A DNA stretch of 64,000 nucleotides from Nothopassalora personata (Eukaryota > Ascomycota > Dothideomycetes > Mycosphaerellales > Mycosphaerellaceae): assembly GCA_033816765.1 (NCBI GenBank), contig CM066294.1, positions 558,001 through 622,000 on the forward strand, in the 5' to 3' direction. Of the stretch, positions 31,184-42,770 are shown piece by piece; positions within the stretch are counted from its first letter, which is position 1, and each line of letters begins with the position of its first letter. Both the position numbers and the translations under genes were made by a program. The notes beneath the pieces were generated by a model. That model did not search any database, was not told the origin of the DNA, and saw nothing but the letters and a program-made list of their open reading frames with translations.

Positions 31184-32944
31184 CTAGCCCAGTCCTTCCG
31201 TCAATCCATCGCCTATACTCCGATCATATTCGTTCCCTCGATACCGTAGCGGCGTATAGACATCGTCCTCGGGGCTATCCCTACTCGCCCTTGTCCCGCC
31301 TGTCTCGCCGCTGCCACTCATAGAGGCGATCTCGGCCTTGTCGATGGCCCGAATCTTCTCATTCGTCAGTCTCCTCCTCCCGAACCACCCTTTCTTCTTC
31401 ACAGCAGTGCTGATCCTATCACCATCTGCAAAGTCGGTGGTTGCCATCGAGGGAGCGATCGATTCAGAGTCGCCGTCGAGTGTGGAGTTGTTGGCTTCCG
31501 CTGCTGCCTCTTCCAGCGAGATCTCGACCAGCTCGGCATCACGGATCCAGCGTCTTCGGCGGGTCCATTTGTGCCAGTCATCGACTCTGCTGCCACCTTG
31601 CCACTTGTTGTCGTAGTAGGTCCAGCCTTCTTTGTCGCGAGAGGCTTTGCCGCTAGAGTCTTCAGTCCAGGCCGGATCGACTCTCCACTCGCTGTCCGGG
31701 ACCCATCGCCACTTGGTCGTTTCGGAGTCTGTGTCCGGTAATGGAAAGTTCTCCTTGTCCGGGACAGTGTTTTGGTGCTCATCCGACCATGCTTGTCGTT
31801 CGTTGGGCAGCAGATTGGCTGTGTATCCCAGCAGTACCCATCGCCTTTGGTTCTCGTACAATGCGAAGGTGAAGCGAACACCAGCGGTCGTGCCCTTCCT
31901 TTTGAGAGCATTTACAAGAGCAGCCGGTGCTCGCGGAGGGAGAGGTGGAGGCGTCTTCTTATCCTTTGCTGTCGACGGTGTGCCGTAGTTCAGTCCAGTG
32001 ATGAAAGATGCTGCGGCTCGTGCAGCTTTGCTCCGCCATAGGATCGATCGAGAAGCTCTTGCTGGCGTACTGTGCCACGTCAAGCCGATTGTCCCGAGCA
32101 CAAGTATGATGCGCTGCGTTGTGATGATGCGAAAAGGTGGTAGCATCAAGATGATCCATATTGGCGTGATGGCCAGCAGTCGTAAGAACATCGATGTCAA
32201 CGCAGGTCGCGTCGTCGCAGATGTGGCCGTCGTCTGCGTACTCAGGAATTCTGTCAGGCGTAGCAAAGGATCTAGCAAGACATCGCATCGATTCGTGAAG
32301 ATCTGTAGCGTATCCAGAATCTCATCCAAGCTCTTTCTCTCTTCTGACTCTGATACCGCCCGACTGCGCTTCCTCTTGTGTCCGCTCCATGTCGTGCTCG
32401 ACAGCGGGCTGTATCTCCTGGAGTACATGCCAGCAATCAAAGCTGCGACTACCACAATCGGCCCCGCCCATCGCAAGAGATCATCGACGTACAGTATTGT
32501 GAACCAAAACACCGCAACCATTAGAAAGCTCTCCCACGGATCTCCTGTCGTCCATGATAGCAGCCCCGCCAGGTAGTTCAGCGGTACAATGAAAGGATGC
32601 GAATATGCCAACGCTCGCGTGACCTGTGGTGGAGTGGCAGCAAGCAGCGGCGACTTCTGGTGTATCAGCACCGTCGCCTTGTTTCTGTTCTTCGTGACGG
32701 TCTGTTGATTCGGCGAGAAGGGAGCTACCGTAGGCGCGGGCACGGAATTATCGCGGGCGCCATCGTACGCATGGCTGGTAGTAGATGGCCGTTCGCTCAT
32801 TGACGTGGTCCAGGGTGTGTCTGTAGCAGGACAAGGCCGGTCCATCAGCATTCGCTCTATCACTTTGCGCCAGAATTTCTTGCAGACTCGCTTCCTCACG
32901 CCCATCTTGCCCGGAATCCATGGCTGCGCCGTTGCACTTACCAA
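31184..32944 (-). CDS. Peroxisomal membrane protein, Pex30/Pex24 type with dysferlin domain
   Basis: Open frame of 586 residues; an ATG at 32800 (MSERPSTTS) would give 538 and is an equally good start. The N-terminal reticulon-like membrane region has hydrophobic stretches FIVPLNYLAGLLSW, SFLMVAVFWFTILYVDDLL and PIVVVAALIAGMY, then LLAITPIWIILMLPPF and IILVLGTIGLTW. A dysferlin module follows: RFTFALYENQRRWVLLGYT (DysFN), then KWRWVPDSEWRVD, EGWTYYDNKWQGG and WTRRRRWIRDAELVE (DysFC). The tail is acidic and Ser-rich. Pex30-family proteins shape ER subdomains where pre-peroxisomal vesicles and lipid droplets arise. Which paralogue (Pex23, 30, 31 or 32) cannot be told here. Confidence 0.87.
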   Translation of the reverse strand: MVSATAQPWIPGKMGVRKRVCKKFWRKVIERMLMDRPCPATDTPWTTSMSERPSTTSHAYDGARDNSVPAPTVAPFSPNQQTVTKNRNKATVLIHQKSPLLAATPPQVTRALAYSHPFIVPLNYLAGLLSWTTGDPWESFLMVAVFWFTILYVDDLLRWAGPIVVVAALIAGMYSRRYSPLSSTTWSGHKRKRSRAVSESEERKSLDEILDTLQIFTNRCDVLLDPLLRLTEFLSTQTTATSATTRPALTSMFLRLLAITPIWIILMLPPFRIITTQRIILVLGTIGLTWHSTPARASRSILWRSKAARAAASFITGLNYGTPSTAKDKKTPPPLPPRAPAALVNALKRKGTTAGVRFTFALYENQRRWVLLGYTANLLPNERQAWSDEHQNTVPDKENFPLPDTDSETTKWRWVPDSEWRVDPAWTEDSSGKASRDKEGWTYYDNKWQGGSRVDDWHKWTRRRRWIRDAELVEISLEEAAAEANNSTLDGDSESIAPSMATTDFADGDRISTAVKKKGWFGRRRLTNEKIRAIDKAEIASMSGSGETGGTRASRDSPEDDVYTPLRYRGNEYDRSIGDGLTEGLG

Positions 32945-33787
32945 ATGCTGCCATCCATCTAAGTTACCATCACCCAGGCTTCACTACGGTCTACGTGACT
33001 CGGCCGCACGGGAAGGGTGCTCACTTGACGAGGCTGAAGCAAGCAAAGCAAATGCCAGCGTGAGGATGTGTCGCACAATGTAGCATAGTGGAGGTCATTC
33101 CGGTGGTTGAAGCGGCAGGATGACCCCAAACTTTCACATGATGATGCGCGGAGGGGCTTTGATGAAGGGGACGAGAACGACCGCGGCATAGATGGACATG
33201 TCCGCGCAATATGACGAAGCTTGGCAGGCCATTTCGATCGTTCCTCCATTGCTCGACCACGCACACACATGTTTCAACGAGTGACGGTACAGACGAAGGT
33301 ATGCGCCTAACGATGAAGCGAACAAGGCACGATGCTGGTGCCTGAGCATGAATGTGAATGCGCTCATCGTCGTTCTACCATCGCGTCTCGCTATTGCGAC
33401 TCGCTATCGCGACCCCATCATTATTTACAGTCCTGCTTCACGGTGGTGTGCTAGATGACGATTCTGTCGACTTCTGCTGCCTGAGGTGTTGATGACATGT
33501 GTCTTGCGTGGAAATCCGGCGTGTCCAGTCGCAGTTGCCAGGTCAGTGTCTACACACGTGGCGCACGAGCCAATCAAACAGCGTCTCGCTGATGCTTTGC
33601 AGCGAAGACGTCACAATGACTTGCGTTCAACGAAGGAAGCAGGAGCTGCCCGACTGTTGCTCTCTTCAGCTTGAGCCAAATCTTCTTCATCGACCACAAT
33701 CATCCTACTCCTGCATCCGAAAACCTTCACGCATTGTACGTACAGTTAAACTCATCACATCCACCAACCTGAGAGCATTTCGACAAC
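32945..33787. promoter_or_regulatory. Divergent promoter region
   Basis: About 840 bp between the divergent starts of the peroxin and the Ish1-like gene. No gene seen; individual elements not assigned. Confidence 0.4.
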
Positions 33788-35389
33788 ATGAAGCTCTCAT
33801 TCGCCTCATTGGCGCTCGCCTGTTTGGCGACTCAGGCCACCGCAGATTGGTTTGGCAAAGCAGGTAAGCTCACCCCTGCGCGGTAGCATCACAAAACGGT
33901 CAAGGTTCATCGCGTGTCCATGGCCGCACCGACATGTCGTCCAGCAATTGACAACAGCACGAACGAAATCGAGGCCTCAACTTGCACTCCCTTTCCCCAA
34001 GCACACAAACAATGCCTACAAACACTCCTGGATTGACCGCCATGCCGACTAACATTGAGGCCGTACAGCATACGACAAGTGGCACGAGACGGAGCTGGAG
34101 AGATGGCTCAGCGACCACAACGTTCCATACCCCGCTGCGTCTGACCGCAAGGACCTCCAAGACTTGGTCAAGAAGAACTGGGAGAACAACGTCGTCAAGC
34201 CATACAACTCGTGGGACATCAACCAGCTTCAGAACTACCTTGGCTCCAAGGGCCAGGAGGTGAAGAAGGGCACCGAGAAGAACAAGGACAGCCTCATCGA
34301 ACAAGTCCAGTCCTACTGGCACCAGACCTCTGACCAGGCCAACGATGCATACTACAACGTCGAGCACTGGATCTTCGACACGTATGTGTGACACCTCCGT
34401 CTTACATCTGATCACTGCTAACACATCGCAGTTGGACCGAGTCACAGCTTAAGCAGTTCCTCGACAAGCACAACATCCCCAACCCCAACCCACGCACCCG
34501 CGACTCCCTTCTCTCCACCGCCCGCTCTAACTACCACAAGGCTGCTGAGAAGGCTGGCGAGACTGCTGCCTATCCAGGCAACTGGCTGTACGAATCTTGG
34601 TCTGACTCTGACCTCAAGGCCTGGCTCGACGAGCGCGGTGTGCCTGTCCCACAGCCAAGCACCCGCGACAAGCTCATTGCTTCCCTCCGCCGCAATTCCA
34701 AGATCGCCGCCGACCGTGCCAAGGAGCAGTACGCCTCCGCCTCCAAGAGCGCGCAGTCTGCTCAGCAGTCCCTGAGCGACCAGCTTCTCGAGAGTTGGAG
34801 CGACAGCGAGATCAAGGCCTGGTTCGACAAGAACGGCATCCCAGTTCCACAGGGCAGCAAGCGGAACGAGCTCATCGCTCTCGCCCGCAAGCACTCCCAG
34901 CAGGCCATCCACGGCAACACCGCTTCATCTGCCTCCAAGTCTGCCGCTTCTGCCTACGGTGCCGCCACGAGCAGCGCTGGCAACTACTACGCCCAGGCCA
35001 CCGAAGATGCCTACGGCGGTTTCCGATACTACTACGATGTCGTTGCCAACAAGCTTGGCTTCGCTTCCGCTGAGGTGTCCGCCAGCCTGAGCTCTGCTGC
35101 CTCGGTCGCTTCCAAGAGCTTGAGCTCCGCGTCTTCCACCGGCAGCATCCACGCTTCCAAGTCGTCCATCGAGGCCTCCAGGTCTGCTTCTTCTGCTTCC
35201 ATCGAGGCCTCAAAGTCTGCCTCCTCTGCTTCCGTCCAGGCCAGCAAGGACGCTAAGAGCGGCGCATCTCAGGCCAGCAAGAGCGCCCAAAGTGGTGCCT
35301 CGGTCGCCAGCAAATCTGCTAAGAGCGCCGCTTCCGTTGCCAAGGGCAAGGCGAAGAGCGCTACCGACCGGGCGAAGGCCGAGTTGTAA
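33788..35389 (+). CDS. Ish1/Msc1-like stress protein
   Basis: Three exons (33788-33863, 34069-34381, 34432-35389) with a long first intron of 205 bp (branch GACTAAC) and a second of 50 bp; 448 residues. A signal peptide (MKLSFASLALACLATQATA) leads to at least four Ish1 repeats recognisable by W-[ST]-x-S/E-[EQD]-[IL]-[KQ]-x-[FW]-L-D plus an R-[DN]-x-L-[IL] second helix: WHETELERWLSDH, WTESQLKQFLDKH, WSDSDLKAWLDER and WSDSEIKAWFDKN. A long C-terminal Ala/Ser/Lys-rich helical tail (residues about 320-448) is made of imperfect SASKSA-type repeats. In fission yeast Ish1 is a stress-induced ER and nuclear-envelope protein; Msc1 in budding yeast affects meiotic recombination (family knowledge). Confidence 0.9.
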
Positions 35390-36774
35390 GCATGTCGCTT
35401 CGAGCAATGAAGGAGCACAGCTTCGGCGAAGAATGAAGATCGAGGAGGAATGATCATGGCTGAGGACATGAAGAAAAGTGTACCTGCAGCACCTGAGACA
35501 GTAACATTACGAAAGAGCGTCGGCAGATATGAGATTGCCAGACATGCGCATGAAAGAGGGTCACGACACCACAGATACGATGTACTACTACTAATTACCC
35601 AGAGAGCACCGGCGTAAGTAGAGTCGTTGATTGGTCTGGATAAGGTAGCTTCTATGAGTTCAAAAGTCCTATCAGTGTTGAATGTTTTCTCTGGCGGAAT
35701 TGCGCTTTGCTTCCCGGAAGATGCTGTGCATTGTAGCCTACCCGTCAAGGTCGGCAGTACCAATACTCCTTCTAGGGCTGCTCGCCGCAATCTACACATC
35801 AGTATGCCCTGGATGCACACGTCACGAAAAGTTCGGTCTGCCTTGGAAGGAAGAGCCGCCTGGCATCGGAAGAGGGGCGATCTGGGAAGTGCACTGGAAG
35901 GTCAAGTGTTAAAAGAATGGAACTCATTTCATTGAGTGAAGAGAATGCTGCTGCGGAATGATATCTACCTACAAAGGTGCAAGCGTCTGACCACACAAAG
36001 GATCAGACAAGGTAAGTGAAAGATGTCGGCACGAAGTTCGGCTGGGGGGTCAAGGAAAAAGCAGGGTGATTGTGCATCAGGGTGATGCATATGGCCATCG
36101 TGTGGCATGTTTCCTGCCATCAAGGCAGGTATCGGATGCGAATGACAAGGTGTTCAAGTGTGGAAGGCGAGGAAGTCACCAACTCTCGGCCGGCAGACCA
36201 TCACCGCACCTTCATCATGACAGTGGATGCCCTGCCGTCGTTGTCCATAGTATTATAGCAATTCATGTGTAGATGGTAGACTTCGGTCGGTATTGTTCGA
36301 CGCCGCGGCCGGCTCGAAGAGAAATATAACCTAGAAGTAAGCGCCTGATGACTGCGGTGTGTTGACAGAGCACTGATGAAGAACTACAGTGTCATTACAA
36401 CGACCAAAATGGACCATGCGAGAGCTGTCTCGCCATGGCTGCAAGATGGTAACTTGCTCTGCTGCGCCTACGCAACGCGAAACATGTTCGATTTCGACAC
36501 GGAAAAATCCTTTGCGCGTGGTGTGAAGGTGGCGAACACGCGTTCGATTGTGCCTTCCCTCCTTCAAGAGAAGGCAGGCACGCCACGCGTCCCAGCTTTG
36601 CTCGCCCGTGTAAATTTTCTGTCTGACTTCTGTTCTGACTTCCTCAAGCACAACCCCCAGCAACATGCCGTTGTCCACGCCTCGCAAGAGGAAGCGTTCT
36701 GCAGCAACCCTTGATCCAGCAGTGGTATCACTCTGCCTCGATCTTGCCTGATTTCCAACCACGCTTACGTATCT
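35390..36774. other. Gene-poor stretch
   Basis: About 1.4 kb. Several open frames on both strands overlap each other and none has recognisable motifs or a splice-supported model. Confidence 0.45.
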
Positions 36775-37023
36775 TCACCTAGATCCAATCGACGAAGAAG
36801 TCATCGATTTCCCACCAGTGAACGCCGGGGATACTTGGCGATTGTGCCGAAGCACCTCCTCGTAGATGCGGTCTCGGATTTCGGCAGGCAGGGTGAAGAG
36901 GTTGGTCTTGGTCTCGGTCGGGGCGGGGGTCTCGGTTGTATCGGTCTGGGATGCTGGGTTGGTATCTAGGTCAAGGTTCGCGATGCGCGGATCGAGCGCG
37001 TGCATGTCGTCCGGAGTCGACAT
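36775..37023 (-). CDS. Short F-box-like protein or fragment
   Basis: 82-residue frame. After an acidic Thr/Pro-rich start it has NLFTLPAEIRDRIYEEVL, the signature opening of the many short Dothideomycete F-box-like proteins, then a short tail and stop. Those proteins usually continue for 150-300 residues, so this is either truncated or has an undetected downstream exon. Partner and function unknown. Confidence 0.5.
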   Translation of the reverse strand: MSTPDDMHALDPRIANLDLDTNPASQTDTTETPAPTETKTNLFTLPAEIRDRIYEEVLRHNRQVSPAFTGGKSMTSSSIGSR

Positions 37024-37449
37024 TGTTGGTTGTGTGGGTGTGATGTGTTTTCATTGTGAAGATTGCTTCAAAGTCGACTTTGTTTGCCAAGGCGCCGCGG
37101 AGGTGACACGAGATTAACGCGAAAGCAGAACGATTCGGATTCAAGAGGTACGTACGTATTAATGGTAGATCCTTCGCTATCCACCGTGGGACAGCGACAG
37201 GTCAGTACAATGCGTCACCAGACAAGACGAGAAGCGTCAGCCGCTGACGACGTGGTAGGACTGTCCAGCAAGAGCCAAGCAACCAGTGCCCAACCCACTG
37301 CAGACAGTCCATACCATTGTTGCTAACGCTCGTCAACGAGTGACGAGCAGTTTGAGCGAGCAGGTGTCAATGGACGACACAACCGACGACAACCAAGCGT
37401 CAGTCGATGCCATTGACAACAAGCATTGATGAAGAGCGCGGACGCTTGC
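37024..37449. other. Intergenic
   Basis: About 425 bp between the F-box-like gene start and the 3' end of the coiled-coil gene. No gene seen. CGTCA and CAACGA-type short words recur between 37200 and 37430 without a regular period. Confidence 0.4.
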
Positions 37450-39156
37450 TCAGTCTTCTTTAAAATCCCACGGGTTTTTCCCAACCCATGTCTCCAGCTT
37501 GGTCAAGTCGGTGTTGGCGCCCCGGGTATGCGGTATCAGGACGCGCTTCCCGTCTTGCGCGTTCTGGTGGATGCAAGGCAATCCAGAAGTCTGGCCATAG
37601 GGGCAGATTTGGTATTCTGTGCCTGCTGCCAAGCGAAAATCGTTTGCAGGCAGCTTGAGAAGTCGACCGGTGCCGCAGATCCAGGTCTTGTTGTCACGCA
37701 TATCCTTGATGGCGCGCATGAGTACGCCAAAGCCTTCCTTCGTCCGAAACAAATCGAGGTGACGGCCCATGCAGTGCAGTAGGTTCGGGTGTACAGTGTC
37801 GACAGAGACGATGGCGTCGGTCCTTGGATCACACACCGAGAGCTCACTCTTGAAGTCATCGAGTGATACGGCGGCGACCTGCTCGGTCTTGAGGTACTTG
37901 GGATGACGAGGCTTGTATTTGCTGGGAGCCTCTTTGCGTTTGTTGTCCGAGTTTGCCTGTGCGGCCTGGCTCGACACGCTGGGTGGGTGTGGTTCTGGCG
38001 CCAGAGTAGTGGCTTCCGGTCGGCTGCCATTTCGTCGAGGTGTGCCGGTGGCCTCTGGATTGGGTTGAGGAATGGAATGACTGGGTTCTGGCAGCTTGGG
38101 TGGTGGTCTTGCCTTGGTAGGCGACGATGGTGTGGGCTGGGCGGTGGATAGACCACCATTCTCGTCAGCAGCCTCGCCGTTCTGGGTCACACTGCTGCAT
38201 TTCGTTAGCTTACACGATGACACATATCGAGGGCACCAAAATCTGGTCTTACAACGATGCTGATCCAGCAGTCTGGGGTGTTGACTGAGGTGTTGGCTGC
38301 GTAGATCTCTGTGGCTCGGCTGTTGCTGTCGAAAGCTGAGCCTGGAGTTGCTCGACGCGACGGGTGAGCGACTCATTCTCGGTCTGCAGGCCAGCATTCT
38401 TGGTGGTGAGCTCATTCCTGGAGGTCACAAGCTCGTCATTCTCTGTAATAAGGTCAGCATTCTCGGCCTCGTCTTGGTCTAGAGTCTTCAGTCTGCTCAA
38501 AGATGCGAGGCGCGAGCTCGTCTCTCTGACGGCCGCATTATACTCTACTGCATCTTCATGGATAGCGTTTTGCCAACGCTCTTTCCCGGCCTCCAACTGT
38601 GCACGCTCCTCGTCTAACCTTTCGTGAGACTGTCTCACTTGCTCTTCCCTCTGGGTAACTTCCTCTTGGTCTCGGGCGAGGTTGTTCTATAGATACGATC
38701 AGGACAAGGCACGGTCATCGGTGTTCTGTCACTGACCCAGTGGCGTCGTAGGTGCCGATAGTCGACCACGCCACGGGCGAGGAACGACATCATAGCTTGG
38801 GTAGCCTCGGTAAGGTAGCAATTGACGTCTTCTGCCGAGGTCCTTCGAGAATAGCCTGCGTGGGCGTGTCGTGTCAGTAATTGCGTGAAAAGCTTCATGC
38901 TAGGAGAACAGCTGAAAGGGCGAGAGTGCTGCGGGTTCACGCCGTGCCGTGGCCACGAGCGGTGCTGCACCTGCACGCTTCATGCACTCGCCTTGGTAAG
39001 ATTGCGCTGAATCTGGACAAGCTCCTCTTCGTAAGGAACGATATCTAGGTCTGAGTCGGTCTGGGTCTCATGCTCGGTGTATCCCACACGCATGGGTGGT
39101 GATCTCGGAGAAGGAGGGTGAGGTCGTGGTGTGCTAGGTAACGATTCAGGCGCCAT
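37450..39156 (-). CDS. Unrecognised coiled-coil protein (gene A of the 37-47 kb block)
   Basis: Four exons (38988-39156, 38737-38855, 38253-38686, 37450-38194) with introns of 132, 50 and 58 bp, all in phase; 488 residues from the ATG at 39156, or 502 from 39198. The N-terminus is Pro-rich with an acidic HETQTDSDLDIVPYEEEL. The second exon encodes a helical TSAEDVNCYLTEATQAMM. The third is a long coiled coil (about 100-220: QEEVTQREEQVRQSHERLDE, then ENADLITENDELVTSRNEL). A Pro/Ser/Thr-rich linker leads to a globular C-terminal domain (PNLLHCMGRHLDLFRTKEGF, then WICGTGRLLKLPAND and GKNPWDF). I do not recognise the family. Exon joins restoring continuous heptads support the model. Confidence 0.65.
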
Positions 39157-39198
39157 GGCCTTTGAAGCGAGTATGATAGGGTCTCGCCAGACCGCCAT

Positions 39199-40966
39199 GA
39201 TGTCGTGAAGCTGGGACAGATGAGAAGTCCACCGGGATCAAGTTCCAATGCCAAGAAACGCGATCCATCATCGTTCCTTCCTGCCTTACCATGTCGATGC
39301 GCCGGAAGCACCTCGGGCATGCACGTGGTAATGATACACTACAACACAATGGCAGAATGACTGGCGCTGTACGCTGCAGCCAGACTGTGACATCCGTGCG
39401 GAAGGATAGGAAGACGTAATTGCTTGCCGCCTCAACCGCACGTTGTAGTGTGGTCGTCACCATTGCACTCCGTCGACCGATGATCCATTTAGTGCAAGAT
39501 CGGGCCACGAATTGTACCGCCTCGTCACAGAAAGCGCTTCGGACACGACACTGTGCTTCTCGAGCATGAGCTGCGTATCGGCTTATTCGCTGCCGTCATC
39601 ACGACGTTGTTCCATACAGGAGCCTCCTCCACTGCACCGGTTCAGCACCATTGCCTGCTGCGATGTCATACTCGCCCTTCTATACCGCACGCTCGGACGA
39701 GATGTAACCTCGATGCACAAGGCGCGTCTGAGCAGGCCTTCGCCTATGTTTTTCGACGTCATTAAGTCTTATCCCTCCTTCGACGACGCACTACGACCAC
39801 TACCTGCTCTTGCTTGTGTCCGTATCCAGCACTCTTCATTGCTGCACGTGTACGGTGTGCCACAGCTCCGCCGCTGCTCACAGGTCTCTCGGGTGGTCGG
39901 ACAGTCCGCAACGAGGTTCGGACGCCAATGGTCGGTCAAAGGTAGGCCACCATATCAGCGAGGCAATCTCACTGGTGGTAATCTATACTATTTCGAACCC
40001 TTCCCGTTGCTTCCGGGTGGGTAAAATTCACCACAGAGGCTCGTCAGTCAGGATCCAACCGACGGTCCGGGTCCCTGGGCGTCTTGGCGATATCCCAGCG
40101 ATCGACTCCACCTCCAGATCTTTGACCTCACCTCCCTTCCCTCGTTCATGGTCCTTCATCTACGCCGACCGGCTGGTGCATTGGAACGTTAGAAGTTCAG
40201 CCATGTAGCTGGGCGAACGATAGACTACACATCCACAGGCAAAGCACACGAAGACGACCACATGGAATCGTGGCGCCATGATCGTAGCGCCTCTGTAGAT
40301 GACTACAGCACACTACTTGAGTTCCAGAACACCGGCTTCCCGACGCTGAAGACCCGGTCATAATTCTTCAGCAGATCGGAACCATGGTGCCATCGTATAT
40401 GGAGAAATGGGATGATCTCCAGAACATCCAACGAGCCTGGCCTGTTCCTGCGCACCTTTTTCCATGAATGGCGGCCTGTGTCATTGGGAACTCCGATTCG
40501 GCGCGCACCGCTGTACAGACTACCATGCCTAGCGAATCGCTGAACTGCCGGATGAGCAAAGACGAGAAGACTATGAAGAGGGATAATGCAAAGATGATGT
40601 TGAATACGGCCAAGAGGTTCTTGAAATGGGGAACGATGTTGTCCTTGGCTCAAGCCCCGTGGACAAGTCCTTCGATTTGTGCCAGAATATATGACGCCTA
40701 TCTCGCCTGATGCAACCGAAGGCTGTCCTGGCACGCTCATGGGGACACAGGGCTTGGGTTGCCGTCATGCTGCCGCAATTTCTGAAGTACTGAGGTGGTA
40801 CGTTGGCCGGAGATGTCTACGAATGTTAAGATCCTTCATCGGAGCTGGAAGTCGATGGCTGCTGTGCTGATAAGTGCAGCCGTTCCGGCAAATGCAGTCC
40901 GTGCACCCACACAACAAAGCAAATTCGTTTCTCGCGTCTGACACTTTCTGACCAACACAGCACAAC
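39199..40966. other. Gene-poor stretch within the unknown-gene block
   Basis: About 1.8 kb between the divergent genes A and B. Overlapping weak frames on both strands. The best is minus-strand 40368-40613 with one hydrophobic helix (FNIIFALSLFIVFSSLLI), but no supported start or splice model. Could hold a decayed gene. Confidence 0.4.
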
Positions 40967-42124
40967 ATGGACGATTCCCGTCCATCATCCCCAACCATGG
41001 AGGAGGACTTCAGTCTTCCACCCACACCACAACCACCCCGACATCGACCCAGCGACATTACCGAGACCATGAATACCAAGACCAACGCTACCCAGACCCG
41101 CGTCATCCTGGACGACTCGACCGAGAACTTGGACGCGATCGCCATGGCCCTCCCGTTCCGGGCGTCACCCAGCTTACGACACCGCGCATCGATCTCCCGG
41201 AGCCATTTCGCCGCTCCCAGCCTTGGCTCGCGGTCGCTATCACCGCCAATAGGATGGCAGGCACGCGCCGAGAGCTCTGTACGCTCTCGCTCTCAAGTGC
41301 CTGACCCTGATGGTGAGTTTGGCGTAAGAGGATCGACCTCCAAGGTCCTCGAAGACCCTAGTTACGAGATCATTGCTGGTATTGACCGAGAGCTCGACAA
41401 CGACCCTGTCCTGGGTGCTCAAAAGCAGATGGCCTTGAGTTGGGATGAGGCCAAGGCATTTGGCGCTGACCACGTCAAAATGGCCGAAGTAATAAAAGAG
41501 CATCAGACCGTGTCGGTCGCCCGAGCGGCCAAGATTGTAGCTCGACAGGTTGCGTTGAACATCCGAGAGACCATACTGACCCAGGTTCGCAAAACCACCG
41601 CCGAGACCGTCACACAACAGATCAAAGATGGCGCCCTGGGCTCCGTCATCAAGGACGGTCTTCAAGACATCCGGAAGGATGTCGATGCCAAGATCGATGT
41701 GAAGACCCAGGAGCGCGTCGACCTCAAATACCACGAGTACCAACAAGACGTCGGAAATCTCCAGAAAGAGGTCAAGGGCGTCGCCAGCAAGCTGACTGGC
41801 AGAAACAAGGTCCTCGAAAACACCCAGAACCTCCGCGACGAGACCGAGGCGATCGCTAACCTGTTCGTGGACACCATCACCAAGGAAAATGCCCGCTTCG
41901 AGGAGAACATGAACAAGGCCAAGACCAAGGCCCCCGCGGGCTCGAGCACTCAATCAGACCTGGAGGCTATCGTGTCGTCCCTCCAAGATATGGTGGGTCA
42001 GTTGATGGACCTCAACTTAGCCAACGACAAGGCCGTGAATGAGCTAAAGGCGCAGGTCGCCTCGCTCCAACCCAAGAAGGACACGTCCAAGAAGGACGCG
42101 TCCAACGAGGACGAAGAAGATTGA
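40967..42124 (+). CDS. Unrecognised helical/coiled-coil protein (gene B)
   Basis: Single exon, 385 residues. A disordered N-terminus with repeated SPTMEEDFSLPPTP-like acidic/Pro segments precedes a long helical part (about 165-345). That part includes VARAAKIVARQVALNIRE, KTTAETVTQQIKDGALGSV, VKTQERVDLKYHEYQQDV and ANLFVDTITKENARFEENMN. It ends in a short coiled coil and a Lys/Asp-rich tail (KKDTSKKDASNEDEED). Predicted soluble, with no membrane segment or signal. No family recognised. It is divergent from gene A and convergent with gene C; an N-terminal TQTRVILDD resembles the TQTDSDLD of gene A only loosely. Confidence 0.7.
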   Translation: MDDSRPSSPTMEEDFSLPPTPQPPRHRPSDITETMNTKTNATQTRVILDDSTENLDAIAMALPFRASPSLRHRASISRSHFAAPSLGSRSLSPPIGWQARAESSVRSRSQVPDPDGEFGVRGSTSKVLEDPSYEIIAGIDRELDNDPVLGAQKQMALSWDEAKAFGADHVKMAEVIKEHQTVSVARAAKIVARQVALNIRETILTQVRKTTAETVTQQIKDGALGSVIKDGLQDIRKDVDAKIDVKTQERVDLKYHEYQQDVGNLQKEVKGVASKLTGRNKVLENTQNLRDETEAIANLFVDTITKENARFEENMNKAKTKAPAGSSTQSDLEAIVSSLQDMVGQLMDLNLANDKAVNELKAQVASLQPKKDTSKKDASNEDEED

Positions 42125-42770
42125 GGCTCTGGTGCATGTCACCACCCTCCCTTCGCTTCGCCAACTTTCTTCTTGTTGCATCGTCAACAAGAGTCTGTTG
42201 AAGATTTGTGGCTGACAGTCGTGGTCTGATGCTTGTCGTCAGATCCTTTTTGTCATCCCTCCATGCCGTGGTGTAGCCGCTTCAGATTCCTGACTCTGGT
42301 TAGATCCAGTGTGCCGTATGTATGTACTTTTATTACATTGTTCTCCTCATCATGCTGTGCAACACTGTCCTTGCCATTACATTGTTCTTCTCATCCTGCT
42401 GTGCAACACTGTCCTTGTCAATGTTTCCGAGACGATCGCTGACTTTACACATGCGCTGCCTGTCTTGTAATGGTGAATCGACGGCTGCCACCAACGCCGA
42501 ACATTCGGAGGTACTCTTGAGTCTCTGCAACGACGAGAAGATGCATGAATGGGAGGGGGGTTCTTTTTGAAGCTATGTACAAATATAAAGGCTGCATCAC
42601 TTGTCCACGAGAGACAGATGCACCATGCCGAGGACCTGCACCACCGACTGACCAAGAAGCAGCCGTCGAACGCCATGAAGCGCGACCGGCCGTAAAGGCC
42701 AGGCGATAGCTATGCTGATCGTCAGACAGCCGCTTACCGCAGCGTCTGACGCGTCAACCAAGTGCACTTC
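42125..42770. other. Intergenic, convergent 3' ends of genes B and C
   Basis: About 645 bp. Apart from the 44-bp tandem duplication no structure or gene was recognised. Confidence 0.5.
42332..42419. repeat. 44-bp tandem duplication
   Basis: Two adjacent 44-bp units (42332-42375 and 42376-42419), each starting ATTACATTGTTC and ending GCAACACTGTCCTTG, differing at a few bases. Lies 3' of gene B, outside coding sequence. Confidence 0.85.

Noticed and set aside
39512..40024. 170-residue plus frame between genes A and B
   Set aside because: Ser/Arg/Leu-rich with no domain; overlapping frames on both strands equally long.
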